A DNA stretch of 64,000 bases from Sphagnum magellanicum (GCA_021904315.1 CM038921.1:10632146-10696145), one strand, 5' to 3'; shown: positions 10,701-24,145, counted from the first letter of the stretch. The notes: generated from the letters alone by a model not told the origin. A program made the numbers and translations.

Positions 10701-13410
10701 CCTATGTTGGTTAATATTCTTAAAAAATTATGGAAATTTTGGGTAAGAATTGAACATGGTTGAAATATATGCAAAAGCCTTTGGATAAGTTTTTGATTTT
10801 TTTGAGGGTAAACATCACAATTCTCATGTATAGTGATTTCCATTTTCTTAAAAGTTCAAGTTCAAGTTTAGGGTTATTGATTAGATGACATTTCTTTCTA
10901 AAATGTTGAATCTTGTATTAAAAAAACATGACAACATATGGAGTCTATTATGCATATGTGTAACCAAAAAAAAATTAGGAGGAAAGAAAGAAGTATAAAA
11001 AGAGAGGGAAAAAAAAAGTGGAAAACTTGATGGGGATAGAAAGTAAAAAGATCAACTCAAAAGGGGAGAAAAAGAGAAAAGAAGAAAAATCAATGGAAAG
11101 GAAAAAAGCTCAAAAAGGCCAAAAACCACAACCTGAAACTCTAAAACCTAAATGTAAAAATACCTTAAACCTAGTTTTTACAAAAAGGTATGGTTGGTCG
11201 ATAGTTTTTCAAATTATTTTTGAATATGTTGAAAATTTTGAAAAATACATAGGTACTTGCCGTGTCAAAAATCCAAAAGAAACTCTTAAGCACACTAGCT
11301 TCATTATTTAGTATAGTGCTTGATTGTAAAATATTATAATTATTAATCGCCAAAAGAAAATGAGAAAAAAAATAAAAATTTAAGCACCTTGTTACCAAAC
11401 CAACCTAGGTATTACACGTAGTTTTGATTTTTGATTACCCACGGTTGCTAATTATATACTACAATAGTATTACCTACTTTCTTTTTTCATTATTTGCCCT
11501 TAGCCTTTCAAAAAGATGAATGATGCAAATATGCATTTTGGCTTCATGGTACCCAAGTTTTGAGTCTATATTAAACATTAGATTTACATTACAAGTTCAA
11601 AATGTATATAATAAGACCCAAATTTTGTCTAGTCATTACCATCCACATCTTGGGTGGACAAATGGGTAGTTAAAAAAAAATAGAAAAATTTGATACTTTT
11701 GTATTACTTGCAGTTAAAGCCTTGGGTTGATTTAATATTTCAATTAACCAATGTATATTATATATTAATGTTGGGTGGGTATCAAAAATTGACCTAGGTA
11801 TCACCCAAGTATCAATATGAAAGCACCACATGGTATCATAGGTATTTGGAAAATTTATCATATTTGATATATGGATTATTTTTTGTGTGAGAATTGACCT
11901 TAAAAACCAACTCCGGCCCATATCACGTGAAAATGGTGAGACCCTGCTAACATAAAAATATTAGGTGGTTCAAGGTACCAAAGTAAGTTTTAAGCATGAT
12001 AGGGTTTTCTAATTTCTAAAAAATCCAAAGCTAGGGTTTTTAAAGTGTTAGTGGTGCCACTTGCAAGAACTATTTTCATGAAAAATAAAATGCCTAGGAA
12101 CTTAGTTCTCCTTCTCATTTTCTCATTTCATAAACATTTTGTGATTTTGTTATTCAATGTTGAGATTTGAGACCTTGAAATGAGTTTTGTGTTTATTGTT
12201 ATTTATGTGTTTGGATTTGTAGGAAAGGTTTTTTTTTGCTTTTTCTCTTCCCTCATTTGTTCTTTTCTATGTCCATCTATTTCCTTCTATCTTTTATTTT
12301 GCTTACGTTGTTTGTTGCCTCTACCTTTGTGCACATCCGTTGTTGCATCTCTTTTGTGTGTTTCATTTGTTCCTTGCATCCATGTGTTCACTTGCATGTC
12401 TACATTGGGGTCCAATTTTTTAAAGGTGTATAAAAAATGTGTCATAGGGTTAAATTTTTTGTATTTTGTATTAATTTTATTTCACCATGCACATGGACAC
12501 AAAATAGATGATATTGATGGTTTTAAATATGTGATGGTCTTAAGATATTGACTCATAAAGTATTTGACACATTTTGATTCTTTTATAGTGATGGGGTTCC
12601 AAATATAAAATTCCAATAAAAATTTCCTCCTTTTCATCTTGAGCGATACATCTTAAAATGAGCATTAAGCAATTGTACCCTAGTATGAGTGCCAAGCACA
12701 AACCAATCTCACCACTCAAATATCCTTTACCCACTTGCCTACCTTTGTTGTTATGTCTTTCAAGCTTGGGCCACTTTCATCCAAGAATTACCCTTTTACA
12801 TTTGTGTGATAGGTTAAAAGTCAAAAGCTTCACAAATCAATAGCAACCTCCTTCATAACTAAGGTTAACTACCTTTTTTATGCATTTTTTTGTTTAATTA
12901 GCTAGATTATTTGTGTTTTGGTTTTTTATTGATGTTTTGATTTGGTCTTTCTTTTATTTTTCATTTTTTTGTATTTTTTTGTATTATTTAAATTTATATT
13001 ATATATTGATATTTAGAGTTCTAATTATTGTACAAGAATGTTGAGTATTTTATTGCAACATTTGTACATTTGAACCTTTTACATACCTCACACATAGTAA
13101 ATTCCATTTTTTTGCATCATGATGAAAGAGGAAAGTGAGTGAGATTTTTGGTTAAGTTTCTAAACCTTAAACCTTAACCCCCTACCTTAAAACTTTTGTT
13201 TGTAAATGTTTTTCACTCCTTTTTTGTAATTGTTTTGCAATTTGGGTGATGTGGGATTTGTAATTATTTGTAATAGAATTGTAAGTCTGTTATTTTTCTC
13301 CATTTTTTCAATATTGTTCTTGTGAAAAATACCAATGGATTAATCATTTGAAAATGAAAATAAAGCTAATGGCAATGAAACATGTGAGATTTACATGAAT
13401 GAGGTAATTA
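6430..13410. other. AT-rich intergenic, no gene recognised
   Basis: This is about 7 kb of AT-rich sequence with a 32-nt T run (about 7708-7739). Fragments of 'TACCAGT..GGTATAC'-rich repeat text lie at 6560-6830 and 8030-8100, and there are many short stop-bounded frames. The only frame with protein-like composition is on the minus strand at 9967-10251 (94 aa, with 'HTSLCKKCLQFI' and 'HVKHLDWLLLTNSHSYVHVLHL'). Its reading continues upstream past a stop, but I cannot assign it to a family. No RNA gene, CRISPR-like array or conserved coding motif was found. Confidence 0.5.
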
Positions 13411-15004
13411 AAAAGATATGGAAAAAAGGCTTGAAGATAATCTTAGTGTGCAAATTGAAACAAGAAAAAATGAAAAAAAAGATAACAAAAACAACCTAAA
13501 GAAGTTACACATTCAAATTATGCAATGTTGTATCCTTTGTTATAATGGTCCAATCAATGCATTCAATTCAAGAACACAAGTAAAAAAGGGGTTAAAGTTG
13601 TCATATTATAAAAAACTAAAATAAAATCTTCTAAAAACCATGTGGATGCAGATCATGACATTGTTTCAAAGAAGTTTGAAAAGGGAGTGAACAATTTAAT
13701 GAAAGGGATAAAAAAAGACAATTGTAAGAAAAAACAAAATGCATCTAGGGATTTATAAATAAAAACATTGCAATGAAAGATTCCTTCCAAAGGATGATAT
13801 GAAGCATAAAGAGTTCCTTGAGAATTAATCTTTTGATTGTGAAGCACAATTTGTTAATCTAGTTTTTGAAAAGTGTTTAGTTTAAGTGTTTGACTTTGCA
13901 TTTGTGTCTGAGAATTAATTTCCCTTCTAAAAGATATCTTTCACAAGAAATATTACTAAGACTAATGGAGAAAACTAATCAACTTTATGTTTTTCTAACA
14001 TTGGTAAAATGTAATTTTGCAATTCCTAGCTTTAATCTCCAGATGTCGAAATGGGCATATGATTTGTTAACTTTGGTCATTACCTTTTTGGAAAGTAATT
14101 GTCAACTAAGGAATGTCACTATTGGCTTGTTTGAAGCAACAAAAATGATAGGACATGCCTTGGCTCAAAGTTTGATAGATTTGTTAGACAAGTATGGCCT
14201 AAAGAAAAAAATCATTGCTTATGTCACGGATGCAAGGTCTAGCTTCAATACAATGACTAATGCATTGAACTCAATTGTGAGTTGTGAATATTTTGGTTTG
14301 GAGAAATGTTATTGGAGAACTTATTTTGGTCATATTTTTCCAAAGCATGTCAATATGGCATGGTAGATGAAAAAATGGGCAAAATTTTGAAATATGTTTT
14401 TATTAAGTTGAAATTTGCAAAAGTGAATCAAATGGCCCAATTTTTTTGGGAAGGGTAAGTAAGAATGGAACAAAACTTACATTGAAGCTAGTATTCACCT
14501 AAGGAAACGAAATACCCCAATGAAAGGAAGGGAATCACTTTTTAATTTATTTAAATTTTTTTATCAACTAAAATTGAAGACAAATTTAATATACTTGTTT
14601 TTATTTTATAAGTTTGCTAGCAAAATAATCATGTTTCAAGAGACATTACAATTTCAAGTAATTATTGTGTTTTGTTATAGCAAATAGATTATTGTGAAGG
14701 TTGTTGATCGAGTGCCACTTCCTTTAACATGACGCATCTTTCATATTATTGTGAATTGTTTTTCTCCCTTTATCATTGCTTGTGTTTTGAACCAATCCCA
14801 TGGGCATTGGCTACTTGGTGATACACCACATTCTATAATTTCCATGAGTTTAAAACTTAATGAAGAAAATGAAGTTGTACATTTTTTGGATAGCTTAATG
14901 GAGGATGATTCAAGTGTTGCTAATGAGTTGGTTTTCCTAGCTTCTAACTTTAGAAGGCAAATTTGTGGTGTATTGGATTCTTCCTTTTCATTTGAAAGGA
15001 AATA

Positions 15005-15904
15005 CAGTAGCCTCCCACTTAAGTACGCATCCTGGTTAAGCATCCTGGTTAAGTACGCATTTTATGACAAAATTTTTAGGGATCAACATTTTTCAGTGGA
15101 ACATATGTACTCACTCATTTCTGTTTTTATAATAATAGAGTTATCCCTAAAGTAACCCTGTCTTCACCCTGGCCTCCTTTCACCCCTACCCCTCTTTCAG
15201 TGGTATCCGCCAAATAAAGACATCTTATATATAAATTCAATACGTCCCTGACGGAGCTCGGGTTTCAGGCCGACCGGGCCCGGCGCTAATCGGAGGGCGG
15301 AATTTCCTGTTCCCAGTCTGTGGGCAAAGCTATTGGAGGAAATTAGGTTACGACACTCTAGCGCGGAACGGAGACGCGGGATAGCCGACGTCAAGAACGG
15401 GGTGCCGGGCCGGGCCGGGTCCGGTCCGGACTGTGTGTGACGGAGCTCGGCAACTTTTGCTCCAGAGAACACCCACTGAGGGAAGTTATCAGCAGTCACT
15501 TTTTGGAAAGTTTTTGGTATGGTCGTTGCTGATTTTGGGTATTGTAGCTGTGCAAGATTACAGAACGTCTCTCGGGGGTTTTTTTTTTGCGAATTGTTTT
15601 TGTTTGTAGCCAAAATGGCCATCATCTGTAGGAAGATGTGGAAAAAGTGGGCAATTATCTGAAGAAAGATTTAGCCAAACCTGGCTACAAATCCAAACAT
15701 GAAAGCACAAAGCGTTGGGGGTGGCTGGAGTGGCGTAGTCACGGGTTACCCACTAGTTTTATTAAATCTCAGTATGAAATGCTGAAACCCAGCATTTAAT
15801 GCACAAAGTTCAAGACTAATTACAGTACGCACTTGGGACTGGAGCGTCTAAAGTATGCACAAAACTCCTAGGTTCAAGTTGCGTACTTAAACGGGAGACT
15901 ACTG
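15005..15904 (+). mobile_element. 900-bp TIR element with TA target duplication, in hAT fossil
   Basis: The ends are CAGTAGCCTCCCACTTAAG.. and ..CTTAAACGGGAGACTACTG. They are inverted repeats matching at about 22 of 25 positions, flanked by TA on both sides (15003-15004 and 15905-15906). The surrounding hAT reading frame continues across it (FERKY before, EEKTHKM after), so both boundaries are fixed by an independent argument. TA duplication and CAGTAG..CTC ends fit Tc1/mariner, probably pogo/Tigger-like. No transposase is inside, so it is non-autonomous. It contains a hairpin-like AGCATTTAATGCAC motif (15780-15810) shared with repeats at 24.6 and 52.6 kb. Confidence 0.85.
15249..15450. repeat. 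GC-rich segment flanked by 13-bp direct repeats
   Basis: TGACGGAGCTCGG occurs at 15249-15261 and 15438-15450. Between them lies about 176 bp that is strikingly rich in G and C (for example cgaccgggcccggcgc and gggccgggccgggtccgg) compared with its AT-rich surroundings. The direct repeats look like a target-site duplication, so this may be a further nested insertion. No poly-A tail, tRNA-like boxes or inverted ends were found, so the class is unknown. Confidence 0.55.
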
Positions 15905-17325
15905 TATGAAGAAAAAAACACACAAGATGATTTCCTTGATGTTAGACTTTAGGTTTAAAAACATTTGTATAGTATCTTCATTTGTTGGAAGAGAGTAAAA
16001 TGTTGTTTTTGTAATATAATCTAGTATCATTAATTAAATGGTAAAAAGTTTCATTAAAAAAATAATGAAGTCTATGTTAATAAAAGCCCAAGTAAAGAGT
16101 AAAAAAATACAAACTTGTGATTTTGTTTTTTGAAAATCAAAGAAAAATAACAACTTTAATGACTTATGAAAATATGACTCAATTCTAGCCATGTAAAAGT
16201 CCTAAGTAGTTAGAATTTGGTTATGATTTTGGACGGAAGGATTTCACATAACTTTTCTTCATTTTATGATACCTCACATATTGAGTCATTTTTAATAATT
16301 TGGAATGACATTCAATTTGAACCTCTCAATATTTTACCATTCCAATCATGTTAATGGCCTATATATTTGAAGTCCACTATTAAAAGTGGGTGTATTTTTG
16401 GCAAAAAAAATTACATATATGTTTTCATAATTAAGTTGTTAATTTAAAACCAAATGCCCACTGGGAAAATGAGGGATATAAAAACATCCTATGCTAGCAA
16501 AATTTTATGAAACACACTATATTTTTCATTAGGATTGTAGTTTGAATATCTTTGAGCAAACTACAAGTATAAGTGAACCAACAAAAGAGCTTGTCAATAG
16601 GGGGGTGTTGATTTTTAAACAATACCAAATGGATGTGAAAAGCATCAAATATCATATTTAATGGTGGGAGAAATATGAATCAATGTTTCTTGTTGTTGGT
16701 TTCCTTGCCTACTAAATCTTAAGCATTGTTGAATTATAAATCGAGATGGAAATGATTTCTTTTAGCCAAAATATTTATTAATCTTAAGATATGTCATTTT
16801 AAAATAATTTTTAAAAAATTGATATTTAAAATAAAAAAGAAACCCTAATGATCCTAGGGTAGGTTGTAAATTCTTATATTTAGTAGAATTTATTAATATA
16901 GATAGAGATTTAGCATAGGAGTTAAAGGAATTTGAAGGTGATTTAGATAAAGATGAAGTTTTTGAATTATGAGAATGTAGAAAAAAAATTGTTAGCACCT
17001 TGTTAATTTCATTAAAAAAGATTAAAGTCTTAATTATGATTTTGTAATTTGGAAAAAATTATAATTGGTTTGTAGAAACCACCTAAGGATAATTGATTGT
17101 TCTCAAATTTATGAAATGACACTTTAAAAATTGGACTAATAATTAAAAAAATGATACCTTGCCTTAGTGGACTTGAAAAAAATTAAAATTTATTTTTAAA
17201 TAATCAATTATTTTCTGAAATCCTTGGTGAAAACCAAATGCAACAATGTTTTAAAAAATTAAAATCATCCAACAATGTTATATACCAATGCTGGGGGGTG
17301 TAGGTACTTAATTTGGTAAGTTGCA

Positions 17326-18180
17326 ACCAATGTTGGGTAGTTATTTACTTTTATGAAGAACCATAGGTTTGAGTTTTAAAATAAATTAGAGCAATTTTTA
17401 TTTTAGTTTTAATTCCACACATAAATGGAATCAAGAAGCCAATTTTGATTTCAGTTCCAAATATCACGTTTAATTCCAATTAATCTAGTTTTGAGTAGCT
17501 CAAAACTAGAACCAATGGCTAACTATTGGTTAAATTTTGGTTAACTTTCTATTTTAGTCCTTTTTCTCCAATTTTTCTTTTCAAGAATCTTGGTTTCTAG
17601 TCCAATTTCAGAATTTATTTTAGGTTCTAATTTTGATTTTTAAAAAACTAGAAAGGTGGTTCATTTCAATTCCAATTCCACAAATCAAACTTGATTTTGA
17701 CTTGATTTTATTAATTGAAACTTGTGATTCTAGCCTTTCAAATCATGTACACGCCCAACATCATTATAATGATTGGTTCCAATTTTGGTTTCTAAAAATC
17801 AATTGTGATTTTGGAATTGGTTTAGATTTAGAGGATTATTTTATAAATTAGACCCAAAACTAGGTTCTTGGTTCTATTTATGTGTGGAACTAGAACCAAA
17901 TTTTTTATAAAAAATTTATAACAACTTGGGCTAACAAAAGGTTATTAAATTGTAGTTAGTCTCTAGATCCAATCAAGGTTACCCAAATTGGACCAAAATG
18001 AGGTTTGATTTTCAAAACTATAACCGCATGTGGAACTTGATTTTTTTTTGTTGAAAAATTGAATTTGGCATTGGATTCCCAATTCCATTTTTGTGGCGAA
18101 ACAAAATCAAAATTGTTTTGTAAAAAAAGGGAACATAAGTGAAGTTTCTTCATAAAAATAAAGAACTACCCAACACTAGT
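17326..18180 (+). mobile_element. non-autonomous TIR element, CAGTGTTGGG-like family
   Basis: The left end accaatgttgggtagttatt.. and the right end ..aactacccaacactagt are inverted repeats of about 35 bp ending in ttttatgaagaa, with four or five mismatches. A second, inner inverted pair (ccacacataaat near 17420 and atttatgtgtgg near 17875) makes it a long foldback. No transposase is inside. End sequence resembles the hAT-like elements at 30776 and 44980, but no clear 8-bp target duplication is visible here. Confidence 0.65.
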
Positions 18181-20690
18181 ATATATCAATGTGACCACAC
18201 ATGAAGTGACAATAAAATTTACAAAAGCAGTGTAAAAGGGGAGCATGCACAAATGTTTTAAGATAAGTTTGAAGTAGTGTGCATGTGAAAGAGTTTTAGG
18301 GTTTAATATGTTGTTGTCTACTTTCTATTGCGAAGTAAAAAGATACAATCCATCATTATCTTCTTTCCATAATTATCGATCATCAAAATGGGATTTCTTG
18401 AGGACAAGTAAAAGGTGAGGAAATGTGTTTTGTTATTTGTGTGTAATGCAAATTTTATCATTATTTTTGGGCGAGTTGCTAATGGTGGAAAATAATGCTA
18501 CATTAATGAAGCAATTGAAGAAGTTTTACAAAAAGGGTATGATTGGGGGTTGTGTGATGAAGGATAAAAGGATGGCAAGGGTATGAAACAAGAGGGAAGA
18601 ACATGGGTGGTGTCATAAACTAAGTTTTTGGAATAAACTTGTGTGTAATTCTGAATAGGAGAAATAGAAGTTCTTTTTTATTTTGGTTGTTAATTTATTT
18701 TTTGTTACACTAATGGTAGATAGATCAAGATATATCATGTATTTTGAGAATTTATGAAGGGTTGATGCTAAGAAATGAGGATAATGTGAGGTGGTCAAGA
18801 CTATAGTTGAATGGGCATATGATGGTTTTTGAATTATGTCTGCATTGAGAGAAAGAAGAACTAGGGATCTGAGTCCGTATAAGTGGTTAGTCTTAGATGA
18901 AAATACATGAAAAATCTTGTTTTTCAGTATCCTTAAGGTGGCCAAAAATTGCCAAAAATGTCAAAACTAACAATGCATTAAAGATGAAATTAATAAAATT
19001 GCTTCAATCAAAATGTATTTATCAATACCTTGAATGGTTTTATGTAATCTTATGTTCATTGCACATGCTAAATGTAGGACCTTGTTATCATAGGGAGATA
19101 AAAAGGAAGAAAAAAATTGGGGAATCTTGAAAATTGCATGGAAGAACTTTAGTTGTTGCATTGCATTATAGAAGTTAAGGTTATCAACTCAAATAATTGT
19201 TAAGGCCACTTGGTAAACTATTGGGTTTTGATATGGAAATATGTAGGAATAGAAGATAACATTTACTTTTATAACACGGAAAAGCAAATAACTTAAGCAA
19301 TTTCCTATCAACTTAGTAAGAAATCAATGATAAACCTTCAATAGAAATAAATCCAAGAAAAACATTTTGCAATGAAGAAAAATAAAATTTCACAATGATT
19401 GGAAGAGACATTTTGTTCAATAAAAAAATACACAAGAACTTTTAGGACTCTAGATTGAAATATTCTCCTCTTCCTTTGCTTGCTAGAATTGAAGACGTTA
19501 AGTAACCTACAACAAAATGGTGGAACATGTACTTAACCAAAAAAATTTAGTTTAAAAAATAACCCAAAAAAATTCAATAATCAAATTTGGTAAACAAAAT
19601 CCAGTAGATGAAAAGCCAATTAACTTTCAAAATTTGGTTAAACTATACAAATTTAGTTATGTGTTTTTGGTACAATTCTACTTTCAACAATGACCCATAA
19701 AACATTAAAAGTGTTGATCTCTAGCCAAATTCCAAGAAAAATCAAGCTACATTTATAATTAAAATTGGGGCAACAAATAGTGGCATGGCAAATAATATTA
19801 GGACTACAAATGGTTATAATCAAATTGTTACAAGTCAATAGACTTATTCAAAGTTGAATTTTTCTTTTTTGGTTTCCATTGTAAATTTTCAAAGGATCTT
19901 ATGCTTGAACATAGATTCATGAATTAGATCCTAGAAATGTCATCAATGTAGTAAGTAGTAAAGTTGTTTGTGAAATTTGTATGTATTCTTTTTTTTAAGA
20001 TTTCATTAATGTTGTTTAGTTCTTGATTTTAGAAGGAACTTTCAATCCCAATTCTAAAACTTTTAAAACTTTTTATGGAACCTACAATCTAGTCTCAAGA
20101 TTGGATTGGTTCTTTGGATTTCCGAAACCTTTGGTAACTTCTTTTTTGTCATTTCTTAACAAAATTGGAACCTTCTTTAGTTTAAAATCAAGTGTAGTTT
20201 CATCTCCACTAGACATAATAAAACATAAATTATTTTCTATATTATTAGTTTGTTCAACCAATCCACATAGTCCAAAATAAAATTATGTAATAATAATTAT
20301 GTACAACCAATTAAAACTACTTACTTTTAATTATAAAACCACTACCAATCTTTTAATTTTCTTGAAAAAATATATTCATCTACTTAGAAAGCATGAATTT
20401 TGTTAAAACATTATAGCACCTCTAATTCAAGACTTTGTAATTCAATTTTTGAAAAAGACAACTTATTCGATCTAATCCAATGGAAGTTTTAACAAAATGT
20501 TGAACTTATAATCTAGATGCTTGAGATCCTAACCTAAAACCAAGTTTAGCAACTTTCACAAATTTAATGATAATCAATTAGCTTAGGTGGTCTTTTCAAA
20601 CCTAATACCTATCAAAGTTCAAATTTTTAATAAACAAAATGAAACCTAATTTTTAAATTAAATTAAATTATATACATTAAATTATCATGA
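18181..20690. other. AT-rich intergenic, nothing recognised
   Basis: Short stop-bounded frames only (longest 110 aa, minus, 18613-18945), with low-complexity Leu/Ser/Lys composition and no recognised motif. I see no repeat ends, RNA gene or regulatory element that I can support. Confidence 0.4.
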
Positions 20691-20694
20691 TGAA

Positions 20695-21830
20695 AAAATA
20701 AAAATTTTCATCATATTTCCATAACTGGATCTTGTAAAAATACATCTTCAAACATTTCAAACATTTTTTCAAAATCAGCATCTATTTCAATCAACTTTAC
20801 CAAATTAAAAATTGAGTTGCAACCAATCTAACTAGGATCCATAAATCAAATTTTGCTTACAAATATTAACCTCTTAAAAACTTCCAATTGTAGCTAGCAT
20901 CTCTTTACATTTGTAAGTATTCCAACTAGTAAAAATAAGTTTTTTGTTTGAATTTCGTAATCCCACAACTCTTGTTTCCCCCACAATTGTAAAGGACATT
21001 TGATGTGCTTCACATTGACTTGATATTATTTAAAAATCAACAACTCTTGGCTAACAAGTTCTTTTGTTGGTTCAATTGTGTTGATAATCATTTCAAAAAT
21101 ATCCAAATTGTAATATTCATCATTTGTTTGATTTGCCAAATATTCATATTCTACCAAATGATGCAATAGGTAATAACATTCCAAAAACATAGGACATAAA
21201 GACTTCCCATCATATTCCTAAACAATAGCCACACCTTGCACATGACCAATGAATGAAAATACTAGATAAAGGTTTTAAAATTTAGGGTCCAACATCAAAT
21301 ATAACATAGTAGGGTTTTACAATCTTCATCTTTCCTTAAGAATGAAACAATCATTACATTTTAATTTGATTCTTCATCTTTCATGTATGTAATGATTTTC
21401 TTCCTCTAACCATATCGGTCCAATAATTTTGCTAAATTTCTAGCCAAAACATGTTCATTAGTTTTTGTAGTCACAAATAAATCAATAGTAAAATGTTTTT
21501 TTTGCTAATTAACTACTAAGAAATTAATCATCAGTGCAAAAACATCATGAGTTCCTTTCGACATCAATAGATCAAAGTTGGTAGTTGCAAAATTACATTT
21601 TATTAATATCAGCAAAATATATATTTGTTTTGTTTTTTCCATCAAGTTTGATAATACACAAACTACATAGGTAAATGACTTTTCACAATCAAAAGGTTAA
21701 GATTTTGTAATAATTTCCCTTCTAGACATCATCCTTCATAAAATAATCTTTTGCACCAATCTTTTTTGAAATTACACCACTTGATACATTAGGCCTTTTT
21801 TTGTTGGTTGCCTTTCCAAACTTCCTCTCG
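20695..21830 (-). pseudogene. hAT transposase pseudogene, internally deleted
   Basis: The minus strand carries 'ATTNFDLLMSKGTHDVFALMI' (about 21540-21605, first catalytic Asp kept), then 'RKKIITYMKDEESN' (about 21360-21410). Almost at once comes 'LMLDPKF' (near 21285-21300), followed by 'SFIGHVQGVAIV' and 'EYDGKSL', 'VKHIKCPLQLWGKQE' (about 20960-21020) and an acidic tail near 20700. Compared with the related fossil at 13.6-17.0 kb, most of the domain between the second catalytic region and 'LMLDP' is missing, so this copy was deleted internally before it picked up stops and frame breaks. Upstream (to about 22250) no clear BED finger was found. Confidence 0.75.
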
Positions 21831-21839
21831 CTAGATTGT

Positions 21840-24140
21840 TTAATTCTTTTTTAAAACTTTCTCAATTACGATATGCTTTACATCCACATGTTTTTCAATG
21901 TTGCTATTCCATTAATTTTACAATATGATATTAGACCTTTTCTTGACTTAGTTTTTGGATTAAAAACATTAATTGGGCTATCATAAGACATTATACAACA
22001 CATAACTTGTGCATTTGCACCATTCATTTCCTCATTATTATTGACACAAAGGAAGGCCTAATTGAAGTATTCTATTATAAGTCTCCATTTTATCTTTTGA
22101 GCATGCAATTTTTGCAAATTCATTTTCATTCTTCCTTCTTCATTTCCTAGAATATTTTTTCCACCATTTTGTATTTCATTTCACATTCATCATACAAAAA
22201 TTGCATGATTCATTCTACATTAATTCATTTTCATTTTGACTTGACCTTTCCGTCTTCCACAAGATAATTGTGTTGCACAACTAAGAGTGGTGAAACCAAA
22301 ACAAGTTAAGTATCCCCAAGATTATCAAATGTAGGGTCTAGGTGGTGGTTCATAAAAGACTTAAAGTATCTAAAAGCCAATGAGACAAATATAAAGGGAA
22401 GGACTAAAACCCACAAGAACAAATAATGAAAGGAATGAGGAGTAATAGGGAAGGAGGAGAAAGAGGGAAATAAGAGGATGGGAGAAAAACCTTAACAAGT
22501 TTAAGCAAATGAGCAAACAAAAAACTTCAAAATAAAAAACAAACAAGCGCACTTTAAAGTTTCAAAACACAACAATCAAGCAATTGAGCAATGTGGGCCC
22601 AAGCTTTGCCTTGAACCCATTATCTTCGTGAAGATGAAGCAAAAGCATATGAGAACCATTGTGCAATGCCACCTTAAACCTTAACTTGGATTGAAAACCC
22701 TACCTTCTAAACCAAGAAACCTAGACTAAAAGCCTAGACCTTATTTATCACCTTGACATTAAACCATAGACCCTACCTACCACTTAACATAGACCTTTAT
22801 ATTTCTATGCCTAAAACTTGGACCTATTTATCCCTTGACATCTTAACTAGGTAGTGGGTATCACAAACTACGATACCCATTGGTTCTCATGGTGAAAATA
22901 AGCCTAAATATCCTAGCTAGTTCTCACTTGGTTTAGATACTTGCCTAGAACACTAGCATGTATAGAAAATGCAAAGTCAAACCAAACTCCCCTTTATTTT
23001 CAAAGTAAGGAATACTACACTACACTATTGTCAACATTTTGACATAAATTAATTATGAAATGAGATGTTGAAAATGTTTAAATTTCTAAGGGAAAATTGT
23101 TGAAAGTGTAAAAAATTCCAAACCACATTGCTTGATAATTTCTCTAACTTCATCATTCATCATCCTCTAAATTCATCATTCATGATTTGTTATATGAAAA
23201 TTAAAAAATTTGATGCATTCCAAGATACATTATTGGTTTGCTACAATGTTGGAAGGAACCAATGGTGGGCGGGTATATCAATGGAACTTGGTATATATGG
23301 ATTGATACTCACCTTGATATCAGGAAACTAACTAAACCAGCCTTTTTATTTTCACAAAATTCCAAAAAAATAAAAATAAAAATAAATAAAATGACATGAT
23401 TGTGGAGGTTTTCAATTGCCCATAAGTGAAAAAAATGGAAAAAATTGCCAGATTTTTTTCATTTAGTAACCAAGCATATAGAAAACTGGTTAAAGATTTG
23501 TTCTTCTTCATATGTGTTTTATAGTTAGATTTGGCTATATCTTCCTACAGATGATTTTCCCTTTCCTACATCTTCTTATGGATGATTGCCACTAATTACC
23601 CTTTTTTTCAAAAATGTTGAAATTTTCAGGAAATTCTTTTTTGTGTGGAGGAAATAGAGAATCCTTCAGAAAAAAATATTCTGAAATATTTTATTTTTCA
23701 ACATAGAATCTTCAAAAGTAAAATATTCATTTCAACACTAAAATAATGTTGAACTTGCCATGCCACTATGGTACACAAGTTGAGACTAGTACAATAATAT
23801 GTTCTTGTTGATGGATGCTTGACAATATTATAAGAGAATTTAAGGTTTCAAAAATTATGTTCCATATTTTTTCATGGCTTCCATCATCTATTTTGTGGGC
23901 AAGTGGAGTGGGCAGTTGGGTGAGTCATTTAAAAAATTTATAATTGAAAAGCTTGGTGGAGGATGGTTGTTGGTTGTGTTGATTGACCTTCAATATGGAA
24001 TTATTGTGTCAAGCATGTTTTGAAAGTTTGAGACAAAACTCAAGAAGTTCATTGTTTAATTCCTTGACTTCTATATATGTTCTTTTCTTCATCTGCCTTT
24101 TGTCAAAGAATTACAAAAATGTATTAATATTACAAATTGC
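21840..24140. other. AT-rich intergenic with one TTCAACA-family MITE fragment
   Basis: No gene is recognised. At about 23605-23765 there is a segment ending ataatgttgaacttgcca that matches the family described at 62059-62253 and the fragment at 52708-52882. Near 23522-23548 the motif agatttggctatatcttcc is shared with 15663-15690 (inverted) and 50925-50955, another short dispersed repeat. Confidence 0.45.
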
Positions 24141-24145
24141 CATCT

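Larger units (their letters stand above)
13640..16995 (+). pseudogene. hAT transposase pseudogene, interrupted by an insertion
   Basis: Plus-strand text reads through a plant hAT transposase. The RNase-H-like start 'SFNLQMSKWAYD' (14031 onward) has the usual first catalytic Asp replaced by Asn. It is followed by 'YGLKKKIIAYVTDA..FNTMTNAL' (to about 14270) and 'VLNQSHGHWLLGD' (about 14785-14823). After a 900-bp insertion the reading resumes in frame with 'ISLMLDFRFKNI' at about 15930. A dimerisation-type part follows near 16640-16700 ('WWEKYESMF'), and the acidic tail 'DLDKDEVFEL' lies near 16950. Stops occur at 14364 and repeatedly from 14366 to 14700. A short Cys/His-bearing frame at 13418-13624 could be the BED finger end but is unproven. 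The enzyme would have moved its own hAT element; this copy is dead. It is the same family as the fossil at 20.7-21.8 kb. Confidence 0.8.
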
